Assembly: GCF_003696215.1 (NCBI RefSeq)
Contig: NZ_RFFG01000008.1
Span: forward strand, 86,892 to 150,891
Source: Actinomadura harenae
GTDB lineage: Bacteria; Actinomycetota; Actinomycetes; Streptosporangiales; Streptosporangiaceae
Length of the DNA stretch: 64,000 bases
Reading direction: 5' to 3'
Below, piece after piece: positions 41,324 to 50,050 of this stretch. Below the pieces are notes generated by a model that worked only from the letters and a program-made list of their open reading frames with translations, made no database searches and was not told the DNA's origin. Every line of letters starts with the position of its first letter. Position 1 is the first letter of the stretch. The translations under genes were made by a program, and so were the position numbers.

Positions 41324-41477
41324 ACCGCCGTCAACTCGCTACCCGCGAGCAGTTTCCATCTATCGGGATCACCTCGACTGATCGATGAATTTTCACGTGC
41401 CACTACACCTTCCTCTGCGAGTGGCGCGATCGGTACGTAAGGTGACCACTAGATTCCTTCTCGCTTCGCAAGATGGA

Positions 41478-42128
41478 TCAGCGAATGATGGTTATGCGAG
41501 GGTTGATCGGATAAGTGCCGAACATGCTGAAGGCGTCACCCACGTTGACGAACGTGGGGTCACAGTTGTTATCCACCGACTGGACGGTCAGGTTGTTGGT
41601 ACCGACGGGCCGATTGATGTTCAGGGAGTGTGCAGAGTTGCTGTAGTTGGCACTGAGGGTTCCGCCAGCACCGCCAGGGCCTCCGACGACCACGTGGCAG
41701 GCATCGCCGCCGACGATGGTCAACTTCACACCTGTCAGCGTGCCGGGCGTCACGTAGGAGACGGTGGAGCCCGTCACGTTGAAAGCCCAGGGCGTGGTCG
41801 TGTCAGCTGTGACCTGCTGCGGGAAGAATCCCTCGCACCGGCCGTTCCAGCCGGAGTACGGGCTCGTGAGTGTCAATGAAGTGATCCGAAAAACGGGGCT
41901 CGCTTGAGGGGCGTCAACGTCGGCGGTCCCCGTTCCGATCGAGTTCGTGCAGCCAAAGCCCCAACCGGTCGCGTTGTCGCGGAAGGAGACATTGCCAGAG
42001 TTTGTGAGCGTGATGTCTTGGGTGGTGGTCAGCCCCTGCCCGGTCGCGTGGGCGGTGGCCGTGGTGAGGGCGAGGACCGACGTCGCTGCGACGACGCCGA
42101 CCATGCTCTTGCGTACCGACTGCTTCAC
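41478..42128 (-). CDS. Secreted family B protein B2
   Basis: The 216-aa protein has a signal peptide (MKQSVRKSMVGVVAATSVLA, ending HATGQG) nearly identical to that of B1. The mature part has WGFGCTNSIGTG, WNGRCEGFFPQQ, VVGGPGGAGGTLSANYSNSA and VDNNCDPTFVNVGDAFSMFG, with the four family cysteines kept. It has diverged more than B1 in the middle. It is a tandem copy of B1, with a leftover of the neighbouring gene between them. Confidence 0.8.
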   Translation of the reverse strand: MKQSVRKSMVGVVAATSVLALTTATAHATGQGLTTTQDITLTNSGNVSFRDNATGWGFGCTNSIGTGTADVDAPQASPVFRITSLTLTSPYSGWNGRCEGFFPQQVTADTTTPWAFNVTGSTVSYVTPGTLTGVKLTIVGGDACHVVVGGPGGAGGTLSANYSNSAHSLNINRPVGTNNLTVQSVDNNCDPTFVNVGDAFSMFGTYPINPRITIIR

Positions 42129-42196
42129 TACTGGTCTCCCTTCGACCGGGCGATCGCGACAGGCGGGTGCTTGTCGCTATGTGCTGAGGCGCTCGT

Positions 42197-42230
42197 TCAG
42201 CCTCCGAAGGTGTCGATGGCCCTGAGTTCC
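42197..42230 (-). pseudogene. Fossil 3' tail of an Mce-associated gene; part of a ~170-bp direct repeat
   Basis: TCAGCCTCCGAAGGTGTCGA starting at 42197 repeats the end of the last Mce-associated gene (from 42938; stop plus the codons for IDTFGG). The repeat extends on both sides: about 42060-42230 matches about 42800-42971, including the start of the signal peptide of the next B gene. It marks one junction of a tandem duplication. Confidence 0.7.
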
Positions 42231-42868
42231 TAGAGCAGGTTGAGGGGCGGGCTGATCGTGAGCGAGACCCTCATTGAGAAGGAGTCGCCCGCGTTGATCA
42301 GCGTGGGGTCGCAGTTGAAATCCACCGTCTGGGCGGTCAGGTTGGAGGTACTGCCGGTACCGCCGGTGGCCAGGACGCTGGCAGAAATGTTGTATGTGCC
42401 GCTGACAGTCCCACCGGCACCGCCGGGGCCTGTGACGGTCGCGTGGCAGTTGTCGCTGCCGACGAAGGACGCCTTGATGCCGCTCAGGGAAGCGAGCGTC
42501 ACCCCGCCGGTCAGGCCAGTCACGCTGAGGGGCCACGGGAAGCCGGACGGGGTGATCTGCACCAGGATGCCGCCGGGGCCGGAGCACCAGCCGTTCGGGT
42601 TGGCCGGGCTGCTGAACGTCATCGAGGTGATCTGGGCGACGGGGTTCGGCGGAGGAGTGCCGTCCTGCGCCGTCCCCGTTCCCGTCACCTTGGTGCAGGA
42701 GATCGTCTCGCCGGTCGAGTTGTCCTTCCACGTCGCGGTGCCGGTGAGGGTGATCGGGTGGGTGGTGGTCAGCCCTTGCCCGGTCGCGTGGGCGGGGGCG
42801 GTGGTGAGGGCGAGGACCGAGGTGGCCGCGATGACGCCGACCATGGCCTTGCGTACCGACTGCTTCAC
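42230..42868 (-). CDS. Secreted family B protein B1
   Basis: The 212-aa protein has a signal peptide (MKQSVRKAMVGVIAATSVLA, ending HATGQG). The mature part has the family pattern: WKDNSTGETISCTKVTGTG, SPANPNGWCSGPGG, FVGSDNCHATVTGPGGAGGT and VDFNCDPTLINAGDSFSM. It follows the last Mce-associated gene by 69 bp, so it could be read from the mce operon promoter. No terminator is visible between them. Confidence 0.82.
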   Translation of the reverse strand: MKQSVRKAMVGVIAATSVLALTTAPAHATGQGLTTTHPITLTGTATWKDNSTGETISCTKVTGTGTAQDGTPPPNPVAQITSMTFSSPANPNGWCSGPGGILVQITPSGFPWPLSVTGLTGGVTLASLSGIKASFVGSDNCHATVTGPGGAGGTVSGTYNISASVLATGGTGSTSNLTAQTVDFNCDPTLINAGDSFSMRVSLTISPPLNLL

Positions 42869-42937
42869 TACTGTTCTCCCTTCGACCGGGCGGTCACGGC
42901 AAGCGGGTGCTTGTCGCTATGTGCTGAGGCGTTTCGT

Positions 42938-43492
42938 TCAGCCTCCGAAGGTGTCGATGGTGCTGAGCTTCCAGGTGCCGCCCACTCGGATCGCGGTCAC
43001 GGCGAAGACCGCGGCCGAGTAGCTGGTCTGGTTCTTGTCGGTGCGGGTGTTGCGCTGGTCGGCGAAGATCAGCAGGCGGGCCTTGTCGTCCGTGAGGGAC
43101 TTGACCGCCGTGTCGGTGACGGTGGTCGTCAGGATCTGCTTCTGCTGGGGGGCCTGCTGGCGGACGGTCGCGAACATCGCGTCGTACTGCCGGACGGCGT
43201 CCCCCGTGAGCAGCTTCTTCGCGGCCTGCTCAGTCTTGGCGGTGTCGGCGTAGTTGTACGAGAACACCGTGTTCAGCGCGCTCGTGACCTCGCCCTTCAC
43301 CTCGCTCGTGCGGGCGTTGTCGGTGAGGGCGTGGTTCTCGGACGCCGCATTACCGGTCAGGGCGTTCGCCTTGGTCGCCGTCCAGGCGGCCGTGGTCCCG
43401 AAGGCGATGGTGACGACGCCCAGGAGCGCGACGACGCGCGTGCGGGCGGTGCCGGGGATCCGCTTCTTCTTGGTCTCTGTCTTCTTGTCCAT
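42938..43492 (-). CDS. Mce-associated membrane protein
   Basis: The 184-aa protein has a basic N-terminus (MDKKTETKKKRIPGTARTRV), one membrane anchor (about 21-42) and an extracytoplasmic VirB8/NTF2-like domain. Its markers are FSYNYADTAKTEQAAKKLLT, IFADQRNTRT and a C-terminal IRVGGTWKLSTIDTFGG. This is typical of proteins encoded after mceF in actinobacteria, which stabilise the Mce complex. The start overlaps the upstream stop (TGATG). It is the last gene of the coupled mce operon. Confidence 0.85.
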   Translation of the reverse strand: MDKKTETKKKRIPGTARTRVVALLGVVTIAFGTTAAWTATKANALTGNAASENHALTDNARTSEVKGEVTSALNTVFSYNYADTAKTEQAAKKLLTGDAVRQYDAMFATVRQQAPQQKQILTTTVTDTAVKSLTDDKARLLIFADQRNTRTDKNQTSYSAAVFAVTAIRVGGTWKLSTIDTFGG

Positions 43493-44229
43493 CAGTTACC
43501 AGACGAGGTCGCGGCCTGACCGAGGGCGGAGAGCCTCCACCCGTCGGATGTCCTGGTCAGCTGCCCGGAGAGGCGCCGGATCGTGGTCGACGTCTTCCCG
43601 TCGGGGGTCGTGACCGTCACGCGGATCGCGACCATGACGCCGGCCTTGCCCGCGTCCGAGTCCAGTTCCGTGATGCCGGACTCCAGGATCTTGGCGGTGC
43701 TGACCGTCTTCGCCTTCGTCACCGAGTCGGCGAGCTGCTGGCGGCCCTGGACGATCTGGTTGTACAGGTCCGCGGTCGTCGAGTCCTGCCAGAGGGACAG
43801 GCCCTGGTCGACCTTCGTGTAGTCGAGCGTGTTCAGGTTGACGACCTCCTGCTCGGCGGAGCGGAGCACGTCGTCGCGCATACGGGCCTGGCCGAGGGTC
43901 TTGTCGTTCGACGCCTGGTGGTAGCTCCAGCCGAACCAGGCCGCGGCGAGGCCGGCGATGACCGTAACTGTGATCGCGATGAGGATCAGGGGGTCGCGGC
44001 GCCAGCCTCGTTTGGTCTCGGGCTCGGCGGCCTCCGGCTTGGACGGTTCCGGTTCTTCGGGTTCCGGTTCCTCCGCCTCGGCTTCGGCCTTCTCCTCGGG
44101 TTCGGGCTCGGGTCGTTTGGTGACGTCCCTGGTCCTGACCTTGGACTTCGGCTTTGGCTCGGCCTTCTCCTCCTCCGCCGGTGCGGCGGCGGTGTCGGCC
44201 TCGTCCTTGAGTTCTTCCTTGGTGTCCAC
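43492..44229 (-). CDS. Mce-associated membrane protein with long charged N-terminus
   Basis: The 245-aa protein starts at GTG 44229 (VDTKEELKDEADTAAAPAEE). Residues 1-80 are Glu/Pro/Lys-rich and cytoplasmic. One membrane segment (about 84-105, ILIAITVTVIAGLAAAWFGW) and a VirB8-like domain follow (LNTLDYTKVDQGLSLWQDST, IRRLSGQLTRTSDGWRLSAL). The long acidic tail is unusual for this family and could bind cytoplasmic partners. TGATG overlap with the next gene. Confidence 0.82.
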   Translation of the reverse strand: MDTKEELKDEADTAAAPAEEEKAEPKPKSKVRTRDVTKRPEPEPEEKAEAEAEEPEPEEPEPSKPEAAEPETKRGWRRDPLILIAITVTVIAGLAAAWFGWSYHQASNDKTLGQARMRDDVLRSAEQEVVNLNTLDYTKVDQGLSLWQDSTTADLYNQIVQGRQQLADSVTKAKTVSTAKILESGITELDSDAGKAGVMVAIRVTVTTPDGKTSTTIRRLSGQLTRTSDGWRLSALGQAATSSGN

Positions 44230-44248
44230 CTGAAATCCACCCCTTCCT

Positions 44249-44821
44249 TCAGGCGGCCCGCAGTTCGGTGATGCGCCACGTCGCACCGGAACGGCGGGCT
44301 GTGACGATGAGCTGGGCGGCGACGGGCGTGCCCGTGGCCTTGCCCGCCCGTGTCGACTGCTGGTCGAGGAACACCACGACCACAGCCGTTCCGTCGCGGT
44401 CGAGCCGGACGAGTCCGGCGCGCGAGACCTTGGTGGTCAGCGCGAGCTGCTGGCGCGGCGCCTCCTGGCGCACCTGCCCGAACAGCGACTGGTACTGGGC
44501 CGCGGCCTTGCCCGTGAGCAGGCTGGACGCGGCGCGGGACGTGGTGTCCGGGTCGGTGTAGGAGTAGGTGAAGACGCGCTCCACCGCCTTGCTGACGTTC
44601 GAGAGGGCGTCGGCCGTGGCCGCCTTGTCGAGCAGGGCGCGGTTGGTGGCGGGGCCGCCGGACGCGCGGTCGGACGCCCAGGTGTTCAGGGCCAGTGCGC
44701 TCCCGGCGACGACGACCGCCAGAAGATAGGGCCACCAGCGCTTGAGGAGGATCCGGGAGCGCTTCTCGGGCTGCTTCCGCTTCTTCTTCGGCCTCGCGCG
44801 GACCTCGACCTCGACGCTCAC
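44249..44821 (-). CDS. Mce-associated membrane protein
   Basis: The 190-aa protein starts at GTG 44821, overlapping the upstream stop (GTGA). It has a basic start (ARPKKKRKQPEKRSR), one membrane segment (about 32-50) and the same extracytoplasmic domain as the last gene of the operon: FTYSYTDPDTTSRAASSLLT, VVFLDQQSTRAGKATGTPVA, GATWRITELRAA. It pairs with 42938-43492 as one subtype of the Mce-associated family. Confidence 0.84.
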   Translation of the reverse strand: MSVEVEVRARPKKKRKQPEKRSRILLKRWWPYLLAVVVAGSALALNTWASDRASGGPATNRALLDKAATADALSNVSKAVERVFTYSYTDPDTTSRAASSLLTGKAAAQYQSLFGQVRQEAPRQQLALTTKVSRAGLVRLDRDGTAVVVVFLDQQSTRAGKATGTPVAAQLIVTARRSGATWRITELRAA

Positions 44822-45327
44822 AGGTGGCCTCCCGGGGCGACCGGCGTCAGCGATTCGACCTTCCACAGGCCGTCGGAGATCCGCTTCATGCCGACCTCGA
44901 ACCGTTTCCGCTGCTCGGAGGACGGCGCGCCGCCCGAGTCCGCGCCGAGGAACACCCGGACGGATGCCAGGACCGTCGCCTTCCCCGCGTCCTTGTCGAA
45001 CGTGGTGACCGCCGCGGCCGTGACCTCGCCGCGGGTCGGGACCCGCTGCTTGGCGAACGACGCCTGGGCGGCGGGGAGATCGCGCTGGAGGGCGTCGCGG
45101 AGGGTGCCGGTGGAGATGTCGAGCCAGTGCTCCATGTCGAGCTGGGCCCGGGACGGGTCGACGCTGTTCAGCATCACGATGTCCCGGACGGCGGTGTCCC
45201 GCATGTCGTCCCGCTGGGCGGCGTAGGTGCGGTCCTCGTTCCAGACCGTCCCGGACCACCGCCACCCCGCGAACCCGAGGAACGCGAGGGAGGCGGCGAC
45301 CAGGACGAGCCCGACGATGCGTGTCAT
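44818..45327 (-). CDS. Mce-associated membrane protein
   Basis: The 169-aa protein has a membrane segment right at the N-terminus (MTRIVGLVLVAASLAFLGFA). The extracytoplasmic part is of the second subtype: MLNSVDPSRAQLDMEHWLDI, TTFDKDAGKATVLASVRVFL, RISDGLWKVESLTPV. It resembles 43492-44229 without that protein's charged tail. It is coupled to mceF (ATGA-type overlap). Confidence 0.84.
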   Translation of the reverse strand: MTRIVGLVLVAASLAFLGFAGWRWSGTVWNEDRTYAAQRDDMRDTAVRDIVMLNSVDPSRAQLDMEHWLDISTGTLRDALQRDLPAAQASFAKQRVPTRGEVTAAAVTTFDKDAGKATVLASVRVFLGADSGGAPSSEQRKRFEVGMKRISDGLWKVESLTPVAPGGHL

Positions 45328-46571
45328 TGCCCGATCCCCAGGAGCTGCTGGAGCGACGTCCCGGACTCGCGTCCCATGGCCGGGAGCCCGACGGCGGTGA
45401 AGATCGGCTGCGCGGCGGTGAGGTTGGCCCTGTCCACACCGGGGACGGCCGCGGGCGGCACGCCGTAGTGCGGGGCGTTCTGGGCGCCGCGGACGTTGAT
45501 GCCGCTGCTCGCGGGCTCCGAGCAGTGCGCGTTGCCGTTGAAGTTCACCGGCTTGAGGTCCGTCGTGCCGTTCCGGTACTGCGTTCCGCCGTAGCCGCGG
45601 GTGCAGGGCTGCGGGTTGAAGAACGTGTTGATCAGGCCGAGGCGCAGCTTGCCGTCCTGGACGATGGACGGGCCGATCGCGGAGATCTTCGGCAGGTTCG
45701 CGAGCGTCGTCTCCAGGCCGGGCAGGCGCGCGTCGGTGAGCCGGGACGTCGTGAGCAGGTTCGCCAGCAGGATCGGGAGGCCCGGCTGGATCTCCTTGAG
45801 GAGCCGGGAGGTCTCCCGCATCGCGGGCGGCCCGTCCTGGAAGATCGTCCGCAGGTTCCCGTCCGACGACCGGAGCGTCTGCGCGAGCAGATGGGAGTTG
45901 CGCGCGAAGTCCTTGAACGCCTGGGCCTCGTCGTTCTGCGTCTTCAGGACGACGTTCCCGTTCTTGATCAGCTCGTCGGTCTGCGGGAACGCGGCGTCGG
46001 ACGCGGCGATGAACTCGCCGCTGGTGTCCAGGAGCTTCTGGAGGTGCGGGCCCTGGCCGGCGAACGCCTGGCCGAGCTCGTCCACGACGACCTTCAGGTC
46101 GTTCAGCGGCAGCGTCCCGGACAGGTCGTTCATGCTCTTCAGCGTCTGCTCGACCGGGACGGGCGTCGTCGCGGCGCTGCGCGGGATCACCGCGCCCTGC
46201 GCGAGGTACGGGCCGCCCTCCCGGTCCGGCTCCAGCTCGACGTACTGCTCACCCACGGCGGACCGGTTCGCCACGATCGCCTTGAGATCGCGGGGGATGT
46301 CCGGTGCGCCGTCGGAGATGTGCAGTTCGGCGAGGACGCCGTCCAAGGTGAGCTTGAGGTCGCCGACCTTCCCCACCGAGATCCCCCGGTAGGAGACGGC
46401 CGAGCCCTTGAACAGGCCGCCCGTGGTGGGCAGCTCCAGCTTGACGACGTAATAGCCGCGCAGCCCGACGAACCTTCCCAGGTCCGCGTACGTGATCGCG
46501 ATGTAGGAGATCACGAAGAGGGCGAGCAGGGTGAAGACGATGGCCTTCACGCGAGCGCCGACGGTCAGCAT
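45324..46571 (-). CDS. mceF: Mce family protein, MceF position
   Basis: The 415-aa protein has an N-terminal membrane anchor (about 10-30), an MCE domain (about 38-115: YYVVKLELPTTGGLFKGSAV, SYRGISVGKVGDLKLTLDGV) and a long helical tail region that forms the lipid tunnel in this family. The C-terminal part (about 310-415) is less ordered and has two cysteines (NPQPCTRGYGG, HCSEPAS). It is the sixth MCE gene of the operon. Confidence 0.92.
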   Translation of the reverse strand: MLTVGARVKAIVFTLLALFVISYIAITYADLGRFVGLRGYYVVKLELPTTGGLFKGSAVSYRGISVGKVGDLKLTLDGVLAELHISDGAPDIPRDLKAIVANRSAVGEQYVELEPDREGGPYLAQGAVIPRSAATTPVPVEQTLKSMNDLSGTLPLNDLKVVVDELGQAFAGQGPHLQKLLDTSGEFIAASDAAFPQTDELIKNGNVVLKTQNDEAQAFKDFARNSHLLAQTLRSSDGNLRTIFQDGPPAMRETSRLLKEIQPGLPILLANLLTTSRLTDARLPGLETTLANLPKISAIGPSIVQDGKLRLGLINTFFNPQPCTRGYGGTQYRNGTTDLKPVNFNGNAHCSEPASSGINVRGAQNAPHYGVPPAAVPGVDRANLTAAQPIFTAVGLPAMGRESGTSLQQLLGIGQ

Positions 46572-46572
46572 G

Positions 46573-47823
46573 TCAGTTGCCTCCCAGAGTCGGCAGGGGC
46601 AGCGCCGGGCTGTTCGGGTCCGTCCCGCCGGTGCCCTTGCCCGTCCCGCCCGCGGGGTTGGTCAGGGCCGGTTGCGGCGAGTTGGCGGGCGCCGGGGCCG
46701 CCGTCGGCGTGGTCGGGGTGGGCTTGTTCGCCGGGCAGGGCGTCGGCAGCGGGCCCGCGGGCGGGGTCTGCGCGAGGGCGCGGAGCTTCGGCGCGTTCTT
46801 CTTCGCGTCCGTCTCCTTCACCGGCGGGATGACGCAGTCGTTGCCCGGCGCGGCGATGACCGTGAGATAGCCGTTCAGGTAGTCGCCCTTCACGGCCTTC
46901 ATGGCCTCGTCCGTGAACGGGTAGGTGAACAGGATCTGGAGCGACTTCGGCAGGTCGCGGCCCGAGTCGGACAGCTTCCGCACGACGACCGACAGCGAGG
47001 TCAGGTCGGCGACCGTGTCGTCCCGGCTCTTCTTCAGCACCCCGTCGGCGACCTTCGACAGGTCGTCGAGCTTCTGGAGCATCTCGACGAGCTGCCCGCG
47101 CTGGTCGGAGAGCACCTTCAGCCCGGGCGACAGGTCCGTCAGGACGGTGTCGACCTGGCCGCGGCGGGCCGCGACGGTCGACGACAGCCGGTTCAGGCCG
47201 TCCAGGGCGTCCACGATGGCCTGCCGGTTGGTGTTCAGGGTGCCGGTCAGCTTGCTGAGCTGCTCCAGCGAGTCGCGGATCTGCGGCTCGCGGCCGTTGA
47301 ACGTCTTGTTCAGCTCCCGCGTGATCGTGCGGATCTGCGGCAGCCCGCCCCCGGACAGCAGCATCGACAGAGCGCCGAACACCTCCTCGGTGTCGGCGTT
47401 CCGCGTCGTCCGGGACAGCGGGATCGTCGCGCCGTTCGCGAGCCGCTGCGAGGACGCGTCGGTCGCCGGCGCGGCGAGCTTGATGTACTTCTCGCCCAGC
47501 AGGCTCGACTGCTCCAGGTTCGCCGTCGCGTTCGCGGGCAGCTTCACGTCCCCGTTGATGAGGACGGTCGCGTCCGCGTACCAGGCGTTGTCCGGCAGCG
47601 AGATCTTCTTGACCCGTCCCACGGGCACGTCGTTCACGCGGACGGCGGCCTGCGGGACGAGGTTCAGCGCGTTCTGCAATTGGACGTGCACCGTGTACGG
47701 GTGGGAGCCCAGCGCGGCGCCGCCCGGCAGCGGGAGCTGCTCGACCGACACCTGCGAGCAGCCCGCCGCCAGCACGACGGCCGACATGGCCGTGACGGCC
47801 CCGGTGAGACGGAAACGTCGCAT
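46573..47823 (-). CDS. mceE: Mce family lipoprotein, MceE position
   Basis: The 416-aa protein has a lipobox LAAGC with Cys22, as expected for the lipoprotein (LprK-like) subunit. The MCE domain follows (YTVHVQLQNALNLVPQAAVR, VNDVPVGRVKKISLPDN), then the helical region. The C-terminus is a Pro/Thr/Gly-rich tail (about 350-416). Its start overlaps the mceD stop by one base. Confidence 0.93.
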   Translation of the reverse strand: MRRFRLTGAVTAMSAVVLAAGCSQVSVEQLPLPGGAALGSHPYTVHVQLQNALNLVPQAAVRVNDVPVGRVKKISLPDNAWYADATVLINGDVKLPANATANLEQSSLLGEKYIKLAAPATDASSQRLANGATIPLSRTTRNADTEEVFGALSMLLSGGGLPQIRTITRELNKTFNGREPQIRDSLEQLSKLTGTLNTNRQAIVDALDGLNRLSSTVAARRGQVDTVLTDLSPGLKVLSDQRGQLVEMLQKLDDLSKVADGVLKKSRDDTVADLTSLSVVVRKLSDSGRDLPKSLQILFTYPFTDEAMKAVKGDYLNGYLTVIAAPGNDCVIPPVKETDAKKNAPKLRALAQTPPAGPLPTPCPANKPTPTTPTAAPAPANSPQPALTNPAGGTGKGTGGTDPNSPALPLPTLGGN

Positions 47824-49007
47824 CACCGACCTCCCCCTGCGTAGACCTGACCGGCGGGCGGGAACGGCAGCGCGGGAACGGAGCCGGAACCAGAGGGGGA
47901 GACCGCCGTGAGGCCGTTCGCCTGGAGGCGGCTGCACTGGAGCTTCAGCGCGGGCGTCTGCGCGGACGCCGCCGCGCACACGGGCCGGGTGTCGGCGCCG
48001 GTGCCCTCCAGTCCCTTCTGGTTGAGGTTGCCGAACGCCTTGGTGATCTCCAGCAGGTTGCCGCGGGACATCAGCGTCCGGGTGTCGGGGTCGTAGGCGT
48101 TCAGCGCGTTCTGCGTCAGCACCGGCGCGTTGTCGAGGACCTCGGCGAGCGAGGCCCGCTGGTCGACGAGCACCTGCGTGACGTCGGCGAGCTTGTCCAC
48201 GTTCCTCTTCAGCGCCTCGCGGTTCTCGGTGATGAACCCCTTGACCTCCGACAGCGCGGCCGCGAGGTTGCGCAGGGCGTCCGACAGGTCCTGGCGGTCG
48301 TCGGCGAGGAACCCGGTGACGTCCGCGAGCTGCTGCTCGGCGAGCCGGATCTGCGAGTCGTTGCCGCGCAGCATCTTCGCGAACCGGTTCAGGTTGCTGA
48401 TCGTCGCGTACAGGTCGCCCGACGAGTGGTTCAGCGTCTGCGACAGCTGCCCGAGGTTGTCGATCGTCGTGTTGAACATCCGGCCGTTGCCGCCGAGGTT
48501 CGCCGCGCCGGTGTGGATCACCGACGAGAGGGCGCCGCGGGCGTTCACGCCGTTCGGGCCGAGGTCGCTGCTGAACTTGCGGATGCTGTCGTACAGGGCG
48601 TCCAGCTCGAGCGGCGTCGCCGTGCGGGAGACGTCGATGGTGGTGTTCGCCGGCATCCGCGGGCCGCCGCCGTAGGCCGGGGCGAGCTGGACGTAGCGGT
48701 CCGACACCAGGTTCGGGGCGATGACGATCGCGCGGGCGTCCGCCGGGACGGGGACGTCCGTGTCGACCTTCATCACGACCGCCACCTGCGTGCCGTGCGG
48801 CTTGATCGACTGGATGCTGCCGACCTTGACGCCGAGGACGCGGACGTCCGACCCCGGGTACACGCCGATCGCGGTCGCGAAGTTCGCGCGGATCACGCGG
48901 GTCTTGGTGGTGTCGAGCACCGCGTACAGGGCGAGCGCGATGATCAGCACGAACACCACGCCGATGATCTCCATGACGCGGATCCGGTTGTCCCTGATCG
49001 CTCCCAT
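47823..49007 (-). CDS. mceD: Mce family protein, MceD position
   Basis: The 394-aa protein has a membrane anchor (about 12-30, VMEIIGVVFVLIIALALYAV), an MCE domain (RANFATAIGVYPGSDVRVLG, VKVGSIQSIKPHG) and a helical tail with repeated Asn/Leu heptads (LADDRQDLSDALRNLAAALS). The C-terminal Gly/Ser/Pro tail has two cysteines. It is coupled on both sides. Confidence 0.92.
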   Translation of the reverse strand: MGAIRDNRIRVMEIIGVVFVLIIALALYAVLDTTKTRVIRANFATAIGVYPGSDVRVLGVKVGSIQSIKPHGTQVAVVMKVDTDVPVPADARAIVIAPNLVSDRYVQLAPAYGGGPRMPANTTIDVSRTATPLELDALYDSIRKFSSDLGPNGVNARGALSSVIHTGAANLGGNGRMFNTTIDNLGQLSQTLNHSSGDLYATISNLNRFAKMLRGNDSQIRLAEQQLADVTGFLADDRQDLSDALRNLAAALSEVKGFITENREALKRNVDKLADVTQVLVDQRASLAEVLDNAPVLTQNALNAYDPDTRTLMSRGNLLEITKAFGNLNQKGLEGTGADTRPVCAAASAQTPALKLQCSRLQANGLTAVSPSGSGSVPALPFPPAGQVYAGGGR

Positions 49008-50050
49008 CAGCGGCCTCCGGTCAGGTGCGGGGGCTCGCAGCCGACGGCCGGGGGCTGCCAGCGGCCGTTGACCAGGTACTCCTTGGGGACCGTCCCGCAG
49101 AGGTACCCGTCGATCCAGCGCCCGTTGCCCGTGGCGTTGACGACCGTGCGGGTGTAGGGGGCCGCGACGCGGATCGCCCGGTCGAGGTTGGACTGGTTGC
49201 GTTCGAGCATGTCGGTGACCTGGTTCAGGTGTTCCAGCATCGGCCGGATCGGGCCCCGCAGCCGCTCCACGAGCTGCACGAGCGCGTCGGCGAGGTTCGC
49301 CGTGCCGACCAGCAGGCGGTGGATGGCCTCGCGGCGGTTCCGCAGCTCGGCGAGCAGCAGGTTGCCGTCCTTGAACAGCGTCTCGAACTGCGCGTTCTGC
49401 GCGGCGAGGGTGCCGGACAGCTGCTTGGTCCCGGCGAGCAGCCGGGCCAGGTCGCCGTCCCGGCTGGCGATCGTCTTCGACAGCGCGGACAGGCCGGTGA
49501 GGGCCGACCGCACCTCGGGCGGGGTGTTCGCGAACGTCTGCGAGATCGTCGTGAGGCTCTGCGCGAGCTTGGTGGAGTCGACCTGCTGGAACGTCCGGCC
49601 CAGGTCCTCGAACGCGGTGGTCACGTCGTAGGGGGAGACCGTCCGGCTCAGCGGGATCGGCTCGCGCGGGTTCTGCGTGCCGCCGCCGAGCGGGTCCAGG
49701 GCGAGGTACTTCGACCCGAGCAGCGTCTTGATCATGATGGTGGCGGTGCTGGCGTCGCCGACCCAGGTGTGCTTGACCCGGAAGGTGACCTTCACCTTGT
49801 TCCCGGCCAGCGACACCCCGGTGACCTTGCCGACCTTCACGCCCGCGACGCGCACCTCCTGGCCGTCCTTGAGCCCGGCCGCCTCGGAGAAGTACGCCTT
49901 GTAGGTCGTGCCGCCGCCGACGACGGGCAGGTCGTCCACCCGGTAGGCGAGGAACCCGGCGACCAGGATCAGGGCCAGGCCGATGATCGCGATCGGGATC
50001 GGGTTGCGGTCGCGGAGCGGCTTGACGCGCGGGAGGATCCGTGGGCTCAT
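49007..50050 (-). CDS. mceC: Mce family protein, MceC position
   Basis: The 347-aa protein starts at ATG 50050 (MSPRILPRVKPLRDRNPIPI), which overlaps the mceB stop. It has a membrane anchor (about 18-36), an MCE domain (YKAYFSEAAGLKDGQEVRVA, GVKVGKVTGVSLAGNKVKVT), a helical region, and a C-terminal pair of cysteines (GYLCGTVP, VGCEPPH). Confidence 0.92.
   Translation of the reverse strand: MSPRILPRVKPLRDRNPIPIAIIGLALILVAGFLAYRVDDLPVVGGGTTYKAYFSEAAGLKDGQEVRVAGVKVGKVTGVSLAGNKVKVTFRVKHTWVGDASTATIMIKTLLGSKYLALDPLGGGTQNPREPIPLSRTVSPYDVTTAFEDLGRTFQQVDSTKLAQSLTTISQTFANTPPEVRSALTGLSALSKTIASRDGDLARLLAGTKQLSGTLAAQNAQFETLFKDGNLLLAELRNRREAIHRLLVGTANLADALVQLVERLRGPIRPMLEHLNQVTDMLERNQSNLDRAIRVAAPYTRTVVNATGNGRWIDGYLCGTVPKEYLVNGRWQPPAVGCEPPHLTGGR

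Larger units (their letters stand above)
40616..41477. other. 862-bp region without an intact gene
   Basis: Open frames here lack coding character. The region holds three short dyads (40849-40927) and, at 41276-41323, what looks like the decayed start of an Mce-associated gene. It is lower in GC than the mce genes. The rest shows nothing recognisable. Confidence 0.5.

Noticed and set aside
40758..41324. Minus-strand frame of 188 aa in the gap before B3
   Set aside because: No family resemblance, irregular composition, and it starts inside the probable fossil of an Mce-associated gene.
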